Shown here piece by piece: positions 36,620 through 49,013 of a stretch of DNA of 64,000 bases. Under the pieces are notes generated by a model. That model made no database searches and was not told where the DNA came from. It was given only the letters and a program-made list of their open reading frames with translations. Position 1 is the stretch's first letter. Each line of letters opens with the position of its first letter. Source of the DNA: Lathyrus oleraceus (taxonomy: Eukaryota; Streptophyta; Magnoliopsida; Fabales; Fabaceae); the NCBI RefSeq assembly GCF_024323335.1, contig NC_066583.1, positions 412,126,031 to 412,190,030 of the forward strand. Reading direction: 5' to 3'. A program made the position numbers and the translations under genes.

Positions 36620-36631
36620 GCTCTGATGCCA
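36620..36631 (-). promoter_or_regulatory. Primer-binding site (initiator Met tRNA type)
   Basis: On the minus strand the 12 bases TGGCATCAGAGC lie 2 bases inside the 5' LTR end. They match the complement of the plant initiator-Met tRNA 3' end (TGGTATCAGAGC) except for one base. This is the usual primer for Ty1-copia elements. Confidence 0.85.
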
Positions 36632-36633
36632 AT

Positions 36634-38028
36634 TGAAATTCTAGTTATCAGACTTTGGATGTCACACTGGTTGTTATGACATCCAATTCTGCACAGACAG
36701 GGATTATGAAGAACTTAACAGTAAGTGCAGTAAATAACACAAGTAATTGTTCACCCAGTTCAGTCCAACATGACCTACGTCTGGGGGCTACCAAGCCAGG
36801 GAGGAAATCCATTATTAGTAGTATCAATTCAAAGCTAAACTCACCCGTTTACAACTTATCACTTAATCCCTACCCAATGCAATTTCAATCTTGACCTAAG
36901 ATCAGAGTTCCTACTCACTCCCCCTCAATCACCTCAGTGATATTAAAGACACTTTGAAGTCACACTTCAAAAACAACTCTTGATTATGCTTCACAGCTTA
37001 AATCAAGATACACAGCACTCACGCTTAAAAGCTTTGAGTGACACAACACTTACAACTCAATGAACACCCTATGCCAAAGCAATCATCTACTTGATAATGG
37101 CTTGGCTTACAAGATACGTCTAATACTAGACTTACACAAATACAGCAGTGAAGTATGATGGACACACTAAATCTTCACGCCTCAAAATCCCTGAAACTGA
37201 ATGAAGGAATGCCTTCCTTTTTATATTGCAGCACCTGGGCTTTTGCACCTGTATTTTCCTGAATTTTAGGTCACACAAGTTCCCTCAAATTCAACATTTA
37301 GGTTGCTAACAAATAGGCTATTTGTTAGGTTCATTGAATGTAGCTTGGTTGTTGATTTCCTGGATTTTCTCTCAGCTGTTGAATCCCTAAAGAATAGCCT
37401 GAGAAAAAGCTGAAACAGAAAACTGAACAACCTACAATTTAGCATATGCTGTCAGGCATGAATGTCACGACATTCAGCTTGACATCAAGGTCCATATGCT
37501 GAGTCTGTTTTTCCAGAAAACAGACTGTACAATTTTGCTGACCTGTACATGATCAAGATGATCATACTACAGTAACAACTTACATTAATAAATGTCAAAG
37601 TGTCCAACTTAACATTTACACATTTGGCCTTAAGTTAGTTCTGTTATTCTCTTGAAGAACAAACTAAGTTACATGCTGAAGTATAACAGAACACCACTCT
37701 GTCTAATCTTCAGCAGCTGCTTTCAATGATGAATGTCATAACATCCAGTTTGACATTCAGTCAGTAGGCCTTATGCCAGGTCTGGTTCTTCCTTGATAAC
37801 CAGACTGCACTTAAATACTAAGTTCTAACAGAACTCCTGCTGTTCTATTCCTTAGTATCTGTTGACAGGTATGAACGTCACAGCATCCAGTTTGACATTC
37901 AATAAATCCTGTGTTAGCTAGTCCTGCAGTAACTACAATGTAGTTACACGTACATGTCATGACATCAGTCAAGACATTAGTACCCATCTAGTGTTTTACC
38001 ATAATATGCAGCCAATTAAACACCTACA
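36634..38028 (-). repeat. 5' LTR of the copia element
   Basis: 1,395 bp; upstream LTR in the transcription sense because the PBS adjoins its inner end at 36631. On the minus strand it starts TGTAGGTGTT and ends AATTTCA. By eye it differs from the 3' LTR at about five positions (near 36710, 36812, 37190 and two adjacent bases near 38004). It carries the promoter that would drive the element. Confidence 0.95.
37219..37225 (-). promoter_or_regulatory. TATA box in the 5' LTR
   Basis: TATAAAA on the minus strand, in a GCAATATAAAAAGGAAGG context. It lies about 800 bp into the LTR from its 5' end, leaving about 560 bp for R and U5. The identical sequence is at 30730-30736 in the 3' LTR. It is the best core-promoter candidate; the start site was not determined. 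Confidence 0.6.
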
Positions 38029-38033
38029 GTCTC
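38029..38033. repeat. Target-site duplication GTCTC, right copy
   Basis: Second copy of the 5-bp duplication made when the copia element inserted. It is followed by ATTTCAGATG, the expected continuation of the interrupted monomer (compare about 28,161). Confidence 0.95.
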
Positions 38034-41000
38034 ATTTCAGATGTTTTAGAGATACTGCTCTAGTATCCTCGAAGAGTCTTAGATTCAATTAAGGTACCAT
38101 TATTTCATTTGGAATATCTTAATTCTATCATATAAGATACTATTTCGACTTTACACAGAGAATCTCATTTTCTTTACTGTTTGAGATGCTGCTTTATGAA
38201 TATGAAGAGTCTCATTTCAGTTTTCTTTGAGATTACTGCTCTAGTGTCCTCGAAGAGTCCTACATTCAATTAAGGTATCATTCCCTCGTTTAGAATGTCT
38301 TAATTCTATCGTATAAGATACTGGTTCGATTCGACACAGAGAATCCCATTTTCTTTACTGTTTGTAGATGCTGCTTCAATAATATGAAGAGTCTCATTCC
38401 AGTTCTTCTAAAGATACTGCTCTAGTGTCCTCTAAGAGTCTTATATTCAATTAAGACATCGTTCCTTTGGTCTGGAATGTCTTAATTCTGTCAGATCAGA
38501 TACTGCTTCGACCCGATAAAGAGAATCTCATTTTTGTTGTTTGAGATGTTGCTTCATCAATAAGAAGAGTCTCATTTCAGATTTCTTTGAGATTACTACT
38601 CTAGTGTCCTCAAAGAGTATTAGATTCAATTAAGGTATCATTCCGTCGTTCGAAATATCTTAATTTTATCGTATATGATACTGCTTCAATTCGACATAGA
38701 GAATCTCATTTTCTTTACTGTTTGAGATGCTACTTCATCAATATGAAGAATCTCATTTCAGATTTCTTTGAGACACTGCTCTAGTGTCCTCGAAGAGTCT
38801 TAGATTCAATTAAGGTATCATTACCTCGTTCTGAATTTCTTAATTCTATCGTATAAGATACTACTTCGATTCGACACAGAGAATCTCATTTTCTTTACTG
38901 TTTGAGATGCTTCTTCATTAATATGAAGAGTCTCATTTTAGATTTTCTTAAAATACTGCTCTAGTGTCCTCGAAGAATCTTAGATTCAATTAAGATATCA
39001 TTCCCTCGTTCATAATATCTTAATTCTATCGTATAAGATACTGCTTTTATTCGACACAGAGAATCTCATTTTCTTTGCTGTTTGAGATGCTGCTTCATCA
39101 ATATGAAGAGTCTCATTTCAGATTTTTTAGAGATACTGCTCTAGTATCCTCGAAGATTCTTAGATTCAATTAAGGTATCATTCCCTCGTTCGAATATCTT
39201 AATTCTATCATATAAGATACTGCTTCGACTCGACATAGAGAATCTCATTTTCTTTACTGTTTGAGATGCTGCTTCATCAATATGAAGAGTCTCATTCGAG
39301 TTCTTCTAGGGATACTGCTCTAGTATCTTCGAAGAGTTTTAGATTCAATTAAGGTATCATTCCCTCATTCGAAATATCTTAATTCTATCAGATAATATAC
39401 TACTTCGATTCGACATAGAGAATCTCATTTTCTTTACTCTTTGAGTTGCTGCTTCATCAATATGAAGAGTCTCATTTCAAAATTCTTTGAGATTACTGCT
39501 CTAGTGTCCTCGAAGAGTATTAGATTTAATTAAGGTATCATTCCCTCATTCGGAATATCTTAATTCTATCGTATAAGATACTGCTTCCATTCGACATAGA
39601 GAATCTCATTTTCTTTAATGTTTGAGAAGCTGCTTCATCAATATGAAGAGTCTCATTTCATATATCTTTGAGACATTTCTCTAGTGTCCTCGACGAGTCT
39701 TAGATTAAATTAGGGTATCATTACCTCGTTCGGAATATCTTAATTCTATCGTATAAGATATTGCTTCGATTCGACACAGTGAATCTCATTTTCTTTATTG
39801 TTTGAGATGTTGCTTCATCAATATGGAGAGTCTCATTTCAGATTTTTTTTAAATACTGCTCTAGTGTCCTCGAAGAGTCTTAGATTCAGTTAAGGTATCA
39901 TTGCCTCGTTTGGAATATCTTAATTCTATCTTATAAGATACTGCTTCGATTCGACACAGAGAATCTCATTTTCTTTGCAGTTTGAGATGCTGCTTCATCA
40001 ATATGAAGAGTCTCATTTTAGATGTTTTAGAGATACTGCTTTAGTATCCTCGAAGAGTCTTAGATTCAATTAAGGTACCATTATTTCATTTGGAATATCT
40101 TAATTCTATCATATAAGATACTATTTCGACTTGACACAGAGAATCTCATTTTCTTTACTGTTTGAGATGTTGCTTTATGAATATGAAGAGTCTCATTTCA
40201 GTTTTCTTTGAGATTACTGCTCTAGTGTCCTCGAAGAGTCCTACATTCAATTAAGGTATCATTCCCTCGTTTGGAATATCTTAATTCTATCGTATAAGAT
40301 ACTGGTTTGATTCGACACAGAGAATCCCATTTTCTTTACTGTTTGTAGATGCTGCTTCATTAATATGAAGAGTCTCATTCTAGTTCTTCTAAAGATACTG
40401 CTCTAGTGTCCTCTAAGAGTCTTATATTCAATTAAGACATCCTTCCTTTGGTCTGGAATGGCTTAATTCTGTCAGATCAGATACTGCTTCGACCCGATAA
40501 AGAGAATCTCATTTTTGTTGTTTGAGATGTTGCTTCATCAATAGGAAGAGTCTCATTTCAGATTTCTTTGAGATTACTACTCTAGTGTCCTCAAAGAGTA
40601 TTAGATTCAATTAAGGTATCATTCTGTCGTTCGAAATATCTTAATTCTATCGTATAAGATACTGCTTCAATTCGACATAGAGAATCTCATTTTCTTTACT
40701 GTTTGAGATGCTACTTCATCAATATGAAGAATCTCATTTCAGATTTCTTTGAGACACTGCTCTAGTGTCCTCGAAGAGTCTTAGATTCAATTAAGGTATC
40801 ATTACCTCGTTCTGAATATCTTAATTCTATCGTATAAGATACTACTTCGATTCGACACAGAGAATCTCATTTTCTTTACTGTTTGAGATGCTGCTTCATT
40901 AATATGAAGAGTCTCATTTTAGATTTTCTTAAAATACTGCTCTAGTGTCCTCGAAGAATCTTAGATTCAATTTAGGTATCATTCCCTCGTTCATAATATC

Positions 41001-44000
41001 TTAATTCTATCGTATAAGATACTGCTTCTATTCGACACAAAGAATCTCATTTTCTTTGCTGTTTGAGATGCTGCTTCATAAATATGAAGAGTCTCATTTC
41101 AGATTTTTTAGAGATACTGCTCTAGTATCCTCGAAGATTCTTAGATTCAATTAAGGTATCATTCCCTCGTTCGAATATCTTAATTCTATCATATAAGATA
41201 CTGCTTCGACTCGACATAGAGAATCTCATTTTCTTTACTGTTTGAGATGCTGCTTCATCAATATGAAGAGTCTCATTCCAGTTCTTCTAGGGATACTGCT
41301 CTAGTATCTTCGAAGAGTTTTAGATTCAATTAAGTTATCATTCCCTCATTCGAAATATCTTAATTCTATCAGATAAGATACTACTTCGATTCGACATAGA
41401 GAATCTCATTTTCTTTACTCTTTGAGTTGCTGCTTCATCAATATGAAGAGTCTCATTTCAAATTTCTTTGAGATTACTGCTCTAGTGTCCTCGAAGAGTA
41501 TTAGTTTCAATTAAGGTATCATTCCCTCATTCGGAATATCTTAATTCTATCGTATAAGATACTGCTTCCATTCGACATAGAGAATCTCATTTTCTTTAAT
41601 GTTTGAGATGCTGCTTCATCAATATGAAGAGTCTCATTTCATATTCCTTTGAGACATTTCTCTAGTGTCCTCGATGAGTCTTTGATTAAATTAAGGTATC
41701 ATTACCTCGTTCGGAATATCTTAATTTTATCGTATAACATATTTCTTCGATTCGACACAGTGAATCTCATTTTCTTTATTGTTTGAGATGTTGCTTCATC
41801 AATATGAAGAGTCTCATTTCAGATTTTTTATAAATACTGCTCTAGTGTCCTCGAAGAGTCTTAGATTCAGTTAAGGTATCATTCCCTCGTTTGGAATATC
41901 TTAATTCTATCGTATAAGATACTGGTTCGATTCGACACAGAGAATCCCATTTTCTTTACTGTTTGTAGATGCTGCTTCAATAATATGAAGAGTCTCATTC
42001 CAGTTCTTCTAAAGATACTGCTCTAGTGTCCTCTAAGAGTCTTATATTCAATTAAGACATCGTTCCTTTGGTCTGGAATGTCTTAATTCTGTCAGATCAG
42101 ATACTGCTTCGACCCGATAAAGAGAATCTCATTTTTGTTGTTTGAGATGTTGCTTCATCAATAGGAAGAGTCTCATTTCAGATTTCTTTGAGATTACTAC
42201 TCTAGTGTCCTCAAAGAGTATTAGATTCAATTAAGGTATCAATCCGTCGTTCGAAATATCTTAATTCTATCGTATAAGATACTGCTTGAATTCGACATAG
42301 AGAATCTCATTTTCTTTACTGTTTGAGATGCTACTTCATCAATATGAAGAATCTCATTTCAGATTTCTTTGAGACACTGCTCTAGTGTCCTCGAAGAGTC
42401 TTAGATTCAATTAAGGTATCATTACCTCGTTCTGAATATCTTAATTCTATCATATAAGATACTACTTCGATTTGACACAGAGAATCTCATTTTCTTTACT
42501 GTTTGAGATGCTGCTTCATTAATATGAAGAGTCTCATTTTAGATTTTCTTAAAATACTGCTCTAGTGTCCTCGAAGAATCTTAGATTCAATTAAGGTATC
42601 ATTCCCTCGTTCATAATATCTTAATTCTATCGTATAAGATACTGCTTCTATTCGACACAGAGAATCTCATTTTCTTTGCTGTTTGAGATGCTGCTTCATC
42701 AATATGAAGAGTCTCATTTCAGATTTTTTAGAGATACTGCTCTAGTATCCTCGAAGATTCTTAGATTCAATTAAGGTATCATTCCCTCGTTCGAATATCT
42801 TAATTCTATCATATAAGATACTGCTTCGACTAGACATAGAGAATCTCATTTTCTTTACTGTTTGAGATGCTGCTTCATCAATATGAAGAGTCTCATTCCA
42901 GTTCTTCTAGGGATACTGCTCTAGTATCTTCGAAGAGTTTTAGATTCAATTAAGGTATCATTCCCTCATTCGAAATATCTTAATTCTATCAGATAAGATA
43001 CTACTTCGATTTGACATAGAGAATCTCATTTTCTTTACTCTTTGAGTTGCTGCTTCATCAATATGAAGAGTCTCATTTCAAATTTCTTTAAGATTACTGC
43101 TCTAGTGTCCTCGAAGAGTATTAGATTCAATTAAGGTATCATTCCCTCATTCGGAATATCTTAATTTTATCGTATAATATACTGCTTCCATTCGACATAG
43201 AGAATCTCATTTTCTTTAATGTTTGAGATGCTGCTTCATCAATATGAAGAGTCTCATTTCATATTCCTTTGAGACATTTCTCTAGTGTCCTCGAAGAGTC
43301 TTAGATTAAATTAAGGTATCATTACCTCGTTCGGAATATCTTAATTCTATCGTATAAGATATTGCTTCGATTCGACACAGTGAATCTCATTTTCTTTATT
43401 GTTTGAGATGTTGCTTCATCAATATGAAGAGTCTCATTTCATATTTTTTTTAAATACTGCTCTAGTGTCCTCGAAGAGTCTTAGATTCAGTTAAGGTATC
43501 ATTGCCTCGTTTGGAATATCTTAATTCTATCGTATAAGATACTGCTTCGATTCGACACAGAGAATCTCAATTTCTTTGCAGTTTGAGATGCTGCTTCATC
43601 AATATGAAGAGTCTCATTTCGGATGTTTTAGAGATTTTTCTCTAGTATCCTCGAAGAGTCTTAGATTCAATTAAGGTACCATTATTTCATTTGGAATATC
43701 TTAATTCTATCATATAAGATACTATTTCGACTTGACACAGAGAATCTCATTTTCTTTACTGTTTGAGATGCTGCTTTATGAATATGAAGAGTCTCATTTC
43801 AGTTTTCTTTGAGATTACTGCTCTAGTGTCCTCGAAGAGTCCTACATTCAATTAAGGTATCAGTCCCTCGTTTGGAATATCTTAATTCTATCGTATAAGA
43901 TACTGGTTCGATTCGACACAGAGAATCCCATTTTCTTTACTGTTTGAGATGCTGCTTCAATAATATGAAAAGTCTCATTCCAGTTCTTCTAAAGATACTA

Positions 44001-47000
44001 CTCTAGTGTCCTCTAAGAGTCTTATATTCAATTAAGACATCATTCCTTTGGTCTGGAATGTCTTAATTCTGTCAGATAAGATACTGCTTCGACCCGATAC
44101 AGAGAATCTCATTTTTATTGTTTGAGATGTTGCTTCATCAATATGAAGAGTCTCATTTCAGATTTCTTTGAGATTACTACTCTAGTTTCCTCGAAGAGTA
44201 TTAGATTCATTTAAGGTATCATTCCGTCGTTCGAAATATCTTAATTCTATCGTATAAGATACTGCTTCGATTCGACATAGAGAATCTCATTTTCTTTACT
44301 CTTTGAGATGCTACTTCATCAATATGAAGAGTCTCATTTCAGATTTCTTTGAGACACTGATCTAGTGTCCTCGAAGAGTCTTAAATTCAATTAAGGTATC
44401 ATTACCTCGTTCTGAATATCTTAATTCTATCGTACAAGATACTACTTCGATTCGACACAGAGAATCTCATTTTCTTTACTGTTTGAGATGCTGCTTCATT
44501 AATATGAAGAGTCTCATTTTAGATTTTCTTAAAATACTGCTCTAGTGTCCTCGAAGAATCTTAGATTCAATTAAGGTATCATTCCCTCGTTCAGAATATC
44601 TTAATTCTATCGTATAAGATACTGCTTCGATTCGACACAGAGAATCTCATTTTCTTTGTTGTTTGAGATGCTGCTTCATCAATATGAAGAGTCTCATTTC
44701 AGATTTTTTAGAGATACTGCTCTAGTATCCTCGAAGATTCTTAGATTCAATTAAGGTATCATTCCCTCGTTCGAATATCTTAATTCTATCATATAAGATA
44801 CTGCTTCGACTCGACATAGAGAATCTCATTTTCTTTACTGTTTGAAATGCTGCTTCATCAATATGAAGAGTCTCATTCCAGTTCTTCTAGGGATACTGCT
44901 CTAGTATCTTCGAAGAGTTTTAGATTCAATTAAGGTATCATTCCCTCATTCGGAATATCTTAATTCTATCAGATAAGATACTGCTTCGATTCGACATAGA
45001 GAATCTCATTTTCTTTACTCTTTGAGTTGTTGCTTCATCAATATGAAGAGTCTCATTTCAAATTACTTTGAGATTACTGCTCTAGTGTCCTCGAAGAGTA
45101 TTAGATTCAATTAAGGTATCATTCCCTCATTCGGAATATCTTAATTCTATCGTATAAGACACTGCTTCCATTCGACATAGAGAATCTTATTTTCTTTAAT
45201 GTTTGAGATGCTGCTTCATCAATATGAAGAGTCTCATTTCATATTTCTTTGAGACATTTCTCTAGTGTCCTCGAAGAGTCTTAGATTAAATTAAGGTATC
45301 ATTACCTCGTTCGGAATATCTTAATTCTATCGTATAAGATATTGCTTCGATTCGACACAGTGAATCTCATTTTTTTTATTGTTTGAGATGCTGCTTCATC
45401 AATATGAAGAGTCTCATTTCAGATTTTTTTTAAATACTGCTCTAGTGTCCTCAAAGAGTCTTAGATTCAGTTAAGGTATCATTGCCTCGTTTGGAATATC
45501 TTAATTCTATCGTATAAGATACTGGTTCGATTCGACACAGAGAATCCCATTTTTTTTACTGTTTGAGATGCTGCTTCAATAATATGAAAAGTCTCATTCC
45601 AGTTCTTCTAAAGATACTGCTCTAGTGTCCTCTAAGAGTCTTATATTCAATTAAGACATCATTCCTTTGGTCTGGAATGTCTTAATTCTATCAGATAAGA
45701 TACTGCTTCGACCCGATACAGAGAATCAAATTTTTCTTGTTTGAGATGTTGCTTCATCAATATGAAGAGTCTCATTTCAGATTTCTTTGAGATTAATACT
45801 CTAGTGTCCTCGAAGAGTATTAGATTCATTTAAGGTATCATTCCGTCGTTCGAAATATCTTAATTCTATCGTATAAGATACTGCTTCGATTCGACATAGA
45901 GAATCTCATTTTCTTTACTGTTTGAGATGCTACTTCATCAATATGAAGAATCTCATTTCAGATTTCTTTGAGACACTGCTCTAGTGTCCTCGAAGAGTCT
46001 TAGATTCAATTAAGGTATCATTACCTCGTTCTGAATATCTTAATTCTATTGTACAAGATACTACTTCGATTCGACACAGAGAATCTCATTTTATTTACTG
46101 TTTGAGATGGTCCTTCATTAATATGAAGAGTCTCATTTTAGATTTTCTTAAAATACTGCTCTAGTGTCCTCGAAGAATCTTAGATTCAATTAAGGTATCA
46201 TTCCCTCGTTCAGAATATCTTAATTCTATCGTATAAGATACTGCTTCGATTCGACACAGAGAATCTCATTTTCTTTGCTGTTTGAGATGCTGCTTCATCA
46301 ATATGAAGAGTCTCATTTCAGTTTTTTTAGAGATACTGCTCTAGTATCCTCGAAGATTCTTAGATTCAATTAAGGTATCATTCCCTCGTTCGAATATCTT
46401 AATTCTATCATATAAGATACTGCTTCGACTCGACATAGAGAATCTCATTTTCTTTACTGTTTGAGATGCTGTTTCATCAATATGAAGAGTCTCATTCCAG
46501 CTCTTCTAGGGATACTGCTCTAGTATCTTCGAAGAGTTTTAGATTCAATTAAGGTATCATTCCCTCATTCGGAATATCTTAATTCTATCAGATAAGATAC
46601 TGCTTCGATTCGACATAGAGAATCTCATTTTCTTTACTCTTTGAGTTGCTGCTTCATCAATATGAAGAGTCTCATTTCAAATTTCTTTGAGATTACTGCT
46701 CTAGTGTCCTCGAAGAGTATTAGATTCAATTAAGGTATCATTCCCTCATCGGAATATCTTAATTCTATCGTATAAGATACTGCTTCCATTCGACATAGAG
46801 AATCTCATTTTCTTTAATGTTTGAGATGCTGCTTCATCAATATGAAGAGTCTCATTTCAGATTTCTTTGAGACATTGCTCAAGTGTCCTCGAAGAGTCTT
46901 AGATTAAATTAAGGTATCATTACCTCGTTCGGAATATCTTAATTATATCGTATAAGATATTGCTTCGATTCGACACAGTGAATGTCATTTTCTTTACTGT

Positions 47001-48560
47001 TTGAGATGCTGCTTCATCAATATGAAGAGTCTCATTTCAGTATTTTTTAAAATACTGCTCTAGTGTCCTCGAAGAGTCTTAGATTCAGTTAAGGTGTCAT
47101 TGCCTCGTTTGGAATATCTTAATTCTATCGTATAAGATACTGCTTCGATTCGACACAGAGAATCTCATTTTCTTTGCAGTTTGAGATGCTGCTTCATCAA
47201 TATGAAGAGTCTCATTTCTGATTTTTTAGAGATACTGCTCTGGTATCCTCGAAGAGTCTTAAATTCAATTAAGGTATCATTATTTCGTTTGGAATATCTT
47301 AATTCTATCATATAAGATACTATTTCGACATGACACAGAGAATCTCATTTTCTTTACTGTTTGAGATGCTGCTTTATCAATATGAAGTGTCTCATTCCAG
47401 TTCTTCTAGAGATACTACTCTAGTATCCTCAAAGAGTCTTAGATTGAATTAAGGTATCATTCTCTCATTCGGAATATCTTAATTCTATCAGATAAGATAC
47501 TGCTTCGATTCGACATAGAGAATCTCATTTTCTTTACTATTCGAGATGTTGCTTCATCAATATGAAGAGTCTCATTTCAGATTTCTTTGAGATTACTACT
47601 CTAGTGTCCTCGAAGAGTCTTAGATTCAATTAAGGTATCATTCCCTCGTTCGGAATATCTTAATTCTATCGTATAAGATACTGCTTCTATTCGACATAGA
47701 GAATCTTATTTTCTTTATTGTTTGAGATGCTACTTCATCAATATGAAGAGTCTCATTCCAGTTCTTCTAGAGATACTGCTCTAGTGTCCTCGAAGAGTCT
47801 TAGATTAAATTAAGAAATCATTCATTTCGTGTGGAATGTCTTAATTCTATCAGATCAGATACTGCTTCGACCCGATACAGAGAATCTCATTTTTGTTGTT
47901 CGAGATGCTGCTTCATCAATATGAAGAGTCTCATTTCAGATTTCTTTGAGATTCCTGCTCTAGTGTCCTTGAAGATTCTTAGATTCAATTAAGGTATCAT
48001 TCCCTCGTTCGGAATATCTTATTTCTATCGTATAAGATACTGCTTCGATTCGACACAGAGATTCTCATTTTCTTTACTGTTTGAGATGCTGCTTCATCAA
48101 TATGAAAAGTCTCATTTTAGATTTTTTAGAGATACTGCTCTAGTATCCTCAAAGAGTCTTAGAATCAATTAAGGTTTCATTCCCTCGTTCGGAATATCTT
48201 AATTCTATCATATATGATGCTACCTCGACTCGATACAGAGAATCTTATTATTGTTGTAAGAGATACTGCTTCATCAATATGAAGAGTCTCATTTCAGATT
48301 TCTTTGAGATATTGTTCTAGTGTCCTCGAAGAGTCTTAGATTCAATTAATACATCATTCCTTTGGTCTGGAATGTTTTAATTCTATCAGATCAGATGCTG
48401 CTTCGGCCCGATACAGAGAATCTCACTTTTACTATTGAGATGTTGCTTCATCAATGTGAAGAGTCTCATGCCAGATTGTTTGGAGATGCTGCTCTAGCGT
48501 CCTGGAAAAGTCTTAAAATTTAGCTAAGATATCATTCCATTACTAACATATCTCGATTAC
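38034..48560. repeat. Satellite array, ~180-bp monomer, right segment and array border
   Basis: Same satellite, same orientation and same phase as the left segment. The monomer cut by the copia insertion at 30,144 resumes at 38,029-38,034. HOR markers stay regular (about 1,981 or 1,620 bp apart) until about 46 kb. The last three or four monomers (about 47.4-48.56 kb) are increasingly divergent, and the final one keeps only scattered blocks before unique-looking sequence begins around 48,545-48,600. The exact end is uncertain by a few tens of bases. Confidence 0.95.
38451..46000. repeat. Higher-order repeat zone 3, right part, 11-mer and 9-mer units
   Basis: Class 2 markers at 38451, 40432, 42052, 44032 and 45651 give steps of 1,981, 1,620, 1,980 and 1,619 bp, so 11-monomer and 9-monomer units alternate. 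The short units lack two monomers (the ones with TTTGCAGTTTGAG and the TTATTTCATTTGG block) just before the class 2 monomer. Confidence 0.8.
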
Positions 48561-48791
48561 GGGGTCCAAGATACTGATCTGACGACTCCCAGAAAGTCTA
48601 GGCGGTTCCATTTTTACCTTAGGATGATTTCTCTTACTATTTCTCACTGCATTTTCTTCCTGTATTTTCTTCCCTGCATTTCCAAATACAAAATTTGGGT
48701 CTTTTGGGGATTTAATTATCTCCCACCGCGAAAATACGAAGATAGCTGTCATTCTTACTTTCTGGGTTTGAGGTAATTAAATAAGGGCAAC
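48561..48791. other. Border sequence beyond the satellite
   Basis: A stretch with no satellite blocks after about 48,600. The minus strand is open for 69 codons (48543-48752), but the first part of that frame is satellite sequence and I see no known domain. Nothing else was recognised. Confidence 0.4.
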
Positions 48792-48990
48792 TGTGATACC
48801 CCAATTTTGTCTAGGCATTTTTTAATTTTTCATAAATCTGATTTCATTTAGCATCATATGCACAACATGACATACATTTCAACACGAGAATACCTCACCT
48901 TGATTTCATAGCACTATCGTGTCATTTCCGTGCTACATAGAAACATGTACTTCACGAAACTAATTTCGTCTAAAAAAGGGGGGGTTTATT
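48792..48990 (+). repeat. Possible truncated LTR start (Ogre/Tat-like)
   Basis: Begins TGTGATACCCCAATTTTG, which resembles the 5' ends of the two solo LTRs further right (TGTAACACCTCAAAATTTG and TGTAATACCCCAAAATTT). No matching 3' end or TSD was found, so if real it is a truncated remnant. It ends near a run of seven G (about 48,978) just before the kinase pseudogene. Confidence 0.35.
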
Positions 48991-49013
48991 ATACGAATAC
49001 AAGGAAATAGCAT

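Larger units (their letters stand above)
30145..38028 (-). mobile_element. Non-autonomous SIRE/Maximus-like Ty1-copia retrotransposon in the satellite array
   Basis: A 7,884-bp element, transcribed on the minus strand, bounded by two 1,395-bp LTRs with TG...CA ends and a 5-bp TSD. From its 5' end it has the 5' LTR (36634-38028), the PBS, a gag-protease frame with a short RNase H remnant, an envelope-like frame, a long untranslated region, the PPT and the 3' LTR (30145-31539). Integrase and reverse transcriptase are almost wholly absent, so it must rely on enzymes supplied by an intact relative. The SIRE/Maximus assignment rests on the PPT (AAATGGGGAGTT), the extra 3' ORF and two zinc knuckles. 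LTR differences counted by eye are about five, so the insertion is recent. It is the only interspersed element inside the 48-kb array in this window. Confidence 0.93.

Noticed and set aside
30145..38028. Endogenous pararetrovirus or true retrovirus because of the env-like ORF
   Set aside because: Copia-type Gag and protease, iMet PBS and 5-bp TSD fit a SIRE-lineage retrotransposon; the env-like product shows no signal peptide or membrane segment.
1..48560. CRISPR-like array of regular repeats
   Set aside because: Repeat and spacer are not separable; whole ~180-bp units are tandem, the context is a plant nuclear genome and there are no cas genes.
48543..48752. 69-codon minus-strand ORF at the satellite border
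   Set aside because: Overlaps the last degenerate monomer, and no domain or homologous family was recognised.
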